Shown here one piece after another: positions 63,888 through 64,000 of a stretch of DNA of 64,000 nt. This stretch comes from Bacteroidales bacterium. GTDB lineage: Bacteria; Bacteroidota; Bacteroidia; Bacteroidales; F082. The number at the start of each line of letters is the position of its first letter. Positions within the stretch are counted from its first letter, which is position 1. The stretch lies in contig JAFTUF010000013.1 in the NCBI GenBank assembly GCA_017466405.1, positions 55,603-119,602 of the forward strand, in the 5' to 3' direction. Under the pieces are notes generated by a model, which saw nothing but the letters and a program-made list of their open reading frames with translations, did not search any database and was not told the DNA's origin. Both the position numbers and the translations under genes were made by a program.

Positions 63888-64000
63888 ATGAAAAAGATTT
63901 TTACATTTTTAATTATTTTACTGTCAACGCTATTCTTTACAGGTCATAATTCAGATTTAGTATTTTCATAAGATTTTACCACAGCCAACGAATTGAATGA
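63888..64000 (+). pseudogene. Secreted-protein gene start interrupted by an early stop; continues past the window
   Basis: The ATG at 63888 opens a 27-residue signal-peptide-like ORF (KKIFTFLIILLSTLFFTG...) that stops at TAA 63969-63971. The same frame then reads DFTTANELN, the sort of mature N-terminus expected after a signal peptide ending in SQ. A single T in place of C at 63969 (TAA for CAA) would explain it. It could be a pseudogene, a sequencing error or a genuine tiny ORF; only 29 bases follow. Confidence 0.4.

Overview
The window reads as an AT-rich chromosomal segment of a Bacteroidota (most likely Bacteroidales-type) bacterium. Evidence: -7 boxes of the form TAnnTTTG in front of many genes; type IX secretion (T9SS) C-terminal sorting domains, a PorZ-like protein and a GldH-like lipoprotein; signal peptides ending in AQ; a MutA/MutB methylmalonyl-CoA mutase pair; a C25 (gingipain-family) peptidase; and a PepSY-like small secreted protein. 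No rRNA, tRNA, CRISPR array, IS transposase or phage gene was recognised.

Layout. 1-5191: end of an FHA-domain protein, then two secreted proteins (an LPP20/NTF2-like one and a multi-PEGA protein with a probable outer-membrane barrel). 5283-9299: methylmalonyl-CoA mutase (mutA, mutB) behind a ~160-nt leader. 9592-19159: a T9SS-exported beta-helix protein, then a co-directional cell-surface sugar block (YfhO, glycosyltransferase, SpsF-like cytidylyltransferase, NeuB/SpsE synthase, KdsC-like phosphatase, hexapeptide acyltransferase, GT-B-like transferase) that looks like activation and transfer of a nonulosonic acid. 19221-22127: tcdA, tatD, a metallophosphoesterase and gpmA on the minus strand. 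22272-27492: porZ-like, recO, U32 peptidase. 27449-34431: an inserted block bracketed by a perfect 39-bp direct repeat of the U32 3' end, carrying a lipoprotein, a 1694-residue C25/T9SS peptidase and a two-repeat Cys-rich lipoprotein. 34485-38287: aspS, pfkA and a zeta-toxin-like kinase with an overlapping small gene. 38304-41422: rodA and mrdA (cell elongation). 41529-45908: GldH-like lipoprotein, Wza-type exporter, Wzc-type kinase, NusG/UpxY-like factor. 45958-50279: pgk, family-2 glycosyltransferase, trkA, omega-amidase-like nitrilase. 50500-53674: class-C-like serine hydrolase and an unusual radical SAM fusion. 53848-58599: four co-directional secreted proteins of unknown function ending in an 879-residue leucine-rich-repeat protein. 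58697-63607: a PepSY-like protein and a mevalonate-pathway block (mevalonate kinase, diphosphomevalonate decarboxylase, GYDIA-type GHMP kinase, class II HMG-CoA reductase). 63756-64000: a promoter, a leader with interleaved stems, and a signal-peptide ORF that meets an early stop.

The most striking feature is not a gene. The window is peppered with short tandem arrays, usually four to eight copies of a 7-bp or 8-bp unit, in several unrelated sequence families. They lie between genes, exactly at gene ends and starts, and in frame inside conserved enzymes, where they encode extra Gln/Thr/Ser/Asn/Asp-rich peptides. A second class of ~50-bp inverted-repeat elements (ends GAGACG/CGTCTC) often abuts these arrays. 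Several gene starts had to be moved downstream because the longest reading frame began inside such a repeat.
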